A stretch of DNA of 21,971 nt from Termitomyces sp. T153 (Eukaryota; Basidiomycota; Agaricomycetes; Agaricales; Lyophyllaceae): assembly GCA_018296165.2 (NCBI GenBank), contig JACKQL020000260.1, positions 1 to 21,971 of the forward strand, given 5' to 3'. Position numbers and translations under genes: made by a program. Below are positions 19,609 through 21,971 of the stretch, in pieces. Positions within the stretch are counted from its first letter, which is position 1; every line of letters begins with the position of its first letter. Below the pieces are notes generated by a model. The model ran no database searches and was not told the origin of the DNA. It saw only the letters and a list, made by a program, of their open reading frames with translations.

Positions 19609-19967
19609 TGTCAGGGGACTTCTATTTCTGACCTCTGTGACTGGTTCCAGCACCTCCACAGTTTGTTCAATGTCTCTGGGGCTCTTTTGAGAACTCTGGA
19701 GATCTCCAGAGAACTGCAGAGTTCTCTGTATCACCTCAACAATCATTGCCCTAGGGTTAGGAGCAGCTCTGGTCTTCTGTACAGTAGTTCCCACACCTCT
19801 GCTGTCCACTGATATGCTGTGCCAAGCAGTGGGGATCCTTAAATCAAATTCCCCTCTGCTAGGTGATTAGTTACTGATTGTATCATCATCTACTCCACTA
19901 ATATACTTTGGATTCCCCTCTGCTAGTTGTGTGACTCCAATCTGCTGCTCCAGAGGTTGCCCTTACA
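19609..19967 (+). repeat. Gypsy-P 3' LTR
   Basis: 359 bp, same ends as the 5' LTR. It lacks about 10 bp and is altered around 19849-19858, exactly where the 5' LTR has AGACTTGTTCT. Other differences are mostly CA/TG swaps. Confidence 0.9.
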
Positions 19968-20849
19968 GAACCCTCCATGAGAGAAAAGAAAGGTTGAGGA
20001 TTGCATCTGCTGCAACTCACATTGCAGTTCCATGACCTGCCACTGCTCACATGCCACCTTATACCAGGTATTGACATGCTTGTCATCTGGGCACCCCTCT
20101 GCCATACTGTCAATGCAATCCATGAGAGAGGGGTGGAGTCCATCACAGAAGGTTAGGCAAAGTTGCAGACCATCTAAATATCCAGCCTGTTCAACTAAGG
20201 CATGAAAAGAGTCAATGTACTTGTTGAGGGGCAACTTCCCTTGACCATACTGGGTTTAGTCTCAAAGGGAAAGAGCTGCAGTTTTAGCAGGTTCAAGGGA
20301 ACAGAACTCAGCTCAGAACTCCTTCTCAAACTCCATCCCACCAGAGAAACTCTCAACTCCTCCTGGGCATCAAAAGATATGCAGTGCATAGGTTGAAGCT
20401 TGGCCAGCCTTCATGTAGGAGAGAACCCGAGCAATTTTCAAGGTATCAGAGGCAAAGGCTTCACTGCTCAGCTGGATATAGGTGATATAGGACTAGAGGA
20501 AATGTTCCCCAACTCTATGGTCCCCATCAAAGACATCAGGGAGTGCAGAGTGAGGAAGTTTGGAGCAGGGTGGTAAAACCTCCAAGCTAGGTGCAGAAGA
20601 AAACCTTGCTGCAGCTGCAGGGGGTCCAGGAGGGGAAGTAGAAGCAAGGGGGAGATCTTCCAGGAGGGCCTGGAGAGAAAGGGACACTGCTTCAGTAGTT
20701 TGATGGAATCCAGTGAGTTTGGCAGTGTGGGAAGTAAGGGAGGCTTGGGTGAGTTGAATCTGTGTCTTCAGGGACAGCAAACAACTCCAGGCATTGTCCT
20801 GGGGGCTTGAAGCATCAGGGGGAGGTGCTGGAGGGGTTGGCTGGATCAT
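19968..20849 (-). pseudogene. Gypsy-M gag
   Basis: The minus strand opens at ATG 20849 with QPTPPAPPPDASSPQDNAWS, then an N-terminal helix similar to Gypsy-P gag. After stops and a frameshift the core is readable again: PLNKYIDSFHALVEQAGYL, LCLTFCDGLHPSLM and TWYKVACEQWQVMELQ. It is cut at 19968 beside the Gypsy-P 3' LTR, before any zinc knuckle. Identity with Gypsy-P gag shows the two are related chromoviruses. Confidence 0.85.
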
Positions 20850-20954
20850 AGGAGGAGCACAGGGGCACTAAGATGCCAGTGGGAAAGAGACCTTTTTTGA
20901 GGAACCAAGTAGAAGCTCAGGTAATTAAAAGGGGGGCTCCCAGACCAAATCTAG
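20850..20954 (-). other. Gypsy-M leader between primer site and gag
   Basis: A 105-bp untranslated leader between the primer site and the gag ATG; no feature beyond a run of pyrimidines (minus strand) is seen. Confidence 0.4.
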
Positions 20955-20965
20955 AGACTTGTTCT
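20955..20965 (-). promoter_or_regulatory. Gypsy-M primer binding site, perfectly complementary to LTR motif
   Basis: On the minus strand AGAACAAGTCT lies 2 nt after the LTR end. It is the exact reverse complement of AGACTTGTTCT found in LTR copies A and C and in the Gypsy-P 5' LTR. Spacing from the LTR equals that in Gypsy-P. Confidence 0.55.
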
Positions 20966-20967
20966 GC

Positions 20968-21060
20968 TGTAAGGGTGGCCTCTGGAGGCTGTGGCTCAAT
21001 CACACAACTGGCAAAGGGAAATCCAAAGTCTATTTAGTACTGTACAGTGTCTACTGAGAT
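20968..21060 (-). repeat. Truncated Gypsy-M 5' LTR (copy B)
   Basis: Only 93 bp of the LTR end adjacent to the primer site remain. It matches copies A and C with three differences, then breaks at 21060/21061 into Copia-2 tail sequence. ACTCA at the break is also found in the LTR a few bases further on, so short homology may have joined the ends. Confidence 0.8.
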
Positions 21061-21565
21061 ACTCAACAAAGAATTGCATTATAAATTTGTCTTTGCTCTC
21101 AGTATTGTTGTAAGGGTGACCTCTGGAGGCTGTGGCTCAATCACACAACTGGCAAAGGGAAATCCAAAGTCTATTCAGTACTGTACAGTGTCTACTAAGA
21201 TATCTACTCACCTGGCAAAGGGAAATCCAAAGAGCAAAGAGAAATCCAAAAAGAACAAGTCTGGGGATTCCCTAGGCCAGGTGTGATGCTTCAGAGGCTT
21301 CAGAAGCATGAGAAACAACTGTACAGTATGACAGAGAAAAAAGACAAAAGTGATGTGTCAGCAATTGGTCAGCAGTTACATAAGCTGGTGGCAGTGTCAA
21401 AGGGGCCACACTTGTCTGAATTATTCAAAGAACCAGTGCAGCCTGAGGGCTGAAACTAGGACCAATAGATAAGGAAAAGGAAGGAGAATGAAGGAAAACT
21501 ATAGCAGGGGAAATCTGACAAGAACTGGAGAAGGAGAAGGGTCACAAGTGGGACATCCCCTGACA
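21061..21565. repeat. Duplicated block: Copia-2 RNase H tail plus complete Gypsy-M LTR (copy C, 21109-21565)
   Basis: Positions 21061-21565 repeat 12082-12589: 48 bp of Copia-2 coding tail including ATTGT, then a 457-bp LTR. The LTR differs from copy A at roughly 15 to 18 positions. ATTGT follows again at 21566. Copy C therefore looks like a solo LTR sitting at the same Copia-2 site as copy A, joined behind the truncated copy B. Confidence 0.85.
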
Positions 21566-21633
21566 ATTGTCTCTTTACCTTCATCTCTTCTTTTAACTTC
21601 TCTTTTGTGCCCACTTTGTCACTAATGGGGTTG
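21566..21633 (+). pseudogene. Copia-2 3' end after the Gypsy-M insertion
   Basis: Removing the insert and one ATTGT joins the reading ...FVFALSIV with SLPSSLLLTSLLCPLCH and a stop. It confirms that 12129 and 21566 were once adjacent. Confidence 0.65.
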
Positions 21634-21827
21634 TGTCAGATGAATATATCTGTATTCAGGAACTACATGGTCATGTGTCTGGTTCATTGGATACACATTG
21701 ACATCGCATTGCTCCTTCAGTTGTTCTCTTTCTCCTGTGACAGACACTAAAGGAGTAAGTCCACCTTCTAGCTAGTTTTTCATACTTTACCTGTACTGAT
21801 ACACTATGCATAGATTGTTTCTTGTTG
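21634..21827 (+). repeat. Copia-2 3' LTR, truncated
   Basis: Matches the first 197 bp of the 5' LTR at 6589, then diverges after TTTCTTGTTG. The missing distal 90 bp may have been deleted or overwritten. Confidence 0.75.
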
Positions 21828-21971
21828 AGTAAAGTGATCCTGTTGGCTACTGTTTGGGTTAGGGCAAGTGCTGATGAGTAATATACTCAATCAGCCCTTG
21901 GTTTGAGGTTGGTCTCACATTTCAAGTTTCCTGCTTTTTTCATGCGAAGGATATTCTTTAATTATGTATCG
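21828..21971. other. Right flank, unassigned
   Basis: No gene or repeat is recognised. CpGs reappear at 21945 and at the last bases, which may mark the right edge of the decayed block. Confidence 0.3.

Larger units (their letters stand above)
13789..19967 (+). mobile_element. Gypsy-P: nearly full-length Ty3/gypsy chromovirus
   Basis: Two LTRs (13789-14157 and 19609-19967) bound gag, protease, RT, RNase H, integrase and chromodomain in chromovirus order, 6,179 bp in all. Every enzymatic domain is broken or has lost a catalytic residue, so the element is dead. The 5-bp flanks are GATAG on the left and GAACC on the right, so no target duplication is visible. Confidence 0.9.
12130..21565 (-). 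mobile_element. Gypsy-M: minus-strand Ty3/gypsy chromovirus inserted in Copia-2
   Basis: ATTGT at 12125-12129 and again at 21566-21570 is a 5-bp target duplication. The element reads leftward: LTR copies at the right end, primer site, gag (20849 to 19968), then integrase tail, chromodomain and 3' LTR (13788 to 12130). Protease, RT, RNase H and the first half of integrase are missing; Gypsy-P occupies that place. The right end is rearranged: a truncated LTR is followed by a copy of the Copia-2 tail and a complete LTR. Confidence 0.75.
6589..21827 (+). mobile_element. Copia-2: Ty1/copia retrotransposon split by nested gypsy elements
   Basis: Order is LTR, primer site, gag, protease, integrase, RT, RNase H, which is the Ty1/copia order (integrase before RT). 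The internal sequence runs to 12129, resumes at 21566 after the Gypsy-M insertion, and meets a 3' LTR remnant at 21634. Without the insert, LTR to LTR would be about 5.8 kb. All domains carry stops and frameshifts, many explicable by CGA-to-TGA change. Confidence 0.85.

Noticed and set aside
1..21971. tRNA, rRNA or other structural RNA genes
   Set aside because: No cloverleaf, box A/B pair or rRNA-like segment was recognised by eye on either strand.

Overview
The window looks like nuclear DNA of a basidiomycete fungus, probably an Agaricomycete. Two host genes have introns of about 55-60 nt. The Ty1/copia and Ty3/gypsy chromovirus relics have the gag, protease and chromodomain style familiar from mushroom-forming fungi, and the repeats show heavy CpG-to-TpG/CpA decay. 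No species can be assigned from sequence alone.

Two compartments are obvious. Positions 1 to about 3,600 are CpG-normal (I counted 37 CpG in the first 720 bases). They hold a divergent gene pair: a PD-(D/E)XK nuclease-fold protein on the minus strand (start 1070, runs off the left edge after one intron) and a small protein-kinase-like protein on the plus strand (1850-2963, one intron). Each has a TATA box, and about 780 bp separate the two start codons. From about 3,600 to 21,890 CpG almost disappears and everything recognisable is decayed.

The decayed part is a nest of mobile elements. It begins with an orphan decayed ORF (about 4000-4676) and the 5' end of a first copia element (LTR 4704-5078, primer site, gag to about 6141). 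A degraded antisense copy of the nuclease-fold gene follows (6142-6556). A second copia element (Copia-2) starts at 6589 and carries gag, protease, integrase and RT-RNase H. Near its 3' end it is split by a minus-strand chromovirus (Gypsy-M) flanked by ATTGT duplications (12125-12129 and 21566-21570). Gypsy-M contains a solo LTR of a third gypsy family (12997-13464, flanked by ACCAT) and a nearly full-length plus-strand chromovirus (Gypsy-P, 13789-19967), and it has lost its own protease-RT-RNase H section. The Copia-2 3' LTR remnant (21634-21827) closes the nest.

The most interesting signals are: (1) the nuclease-fold/kinase-like divergent pair plus a second nuclease-fold copy abutting a copia gag; (2) reciprocal CA/TG differences between Gypsy-P LTRs, the footprint of CpG mutation on either strand; (3) an in-frame 18-bp x 11 minisatellite between RNase H and integrase, apparently born after CpG decay; (4) an 11-nt LTR motif complementary to the primer site, suggesting Tf1/sushi-type self-priming; and (5) a duplicated copia-tail-plus-LTR block at the right end of Gypsy-M, with an outer element that looks younger than the one inside it. 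None of the transposon reading frames is intact.
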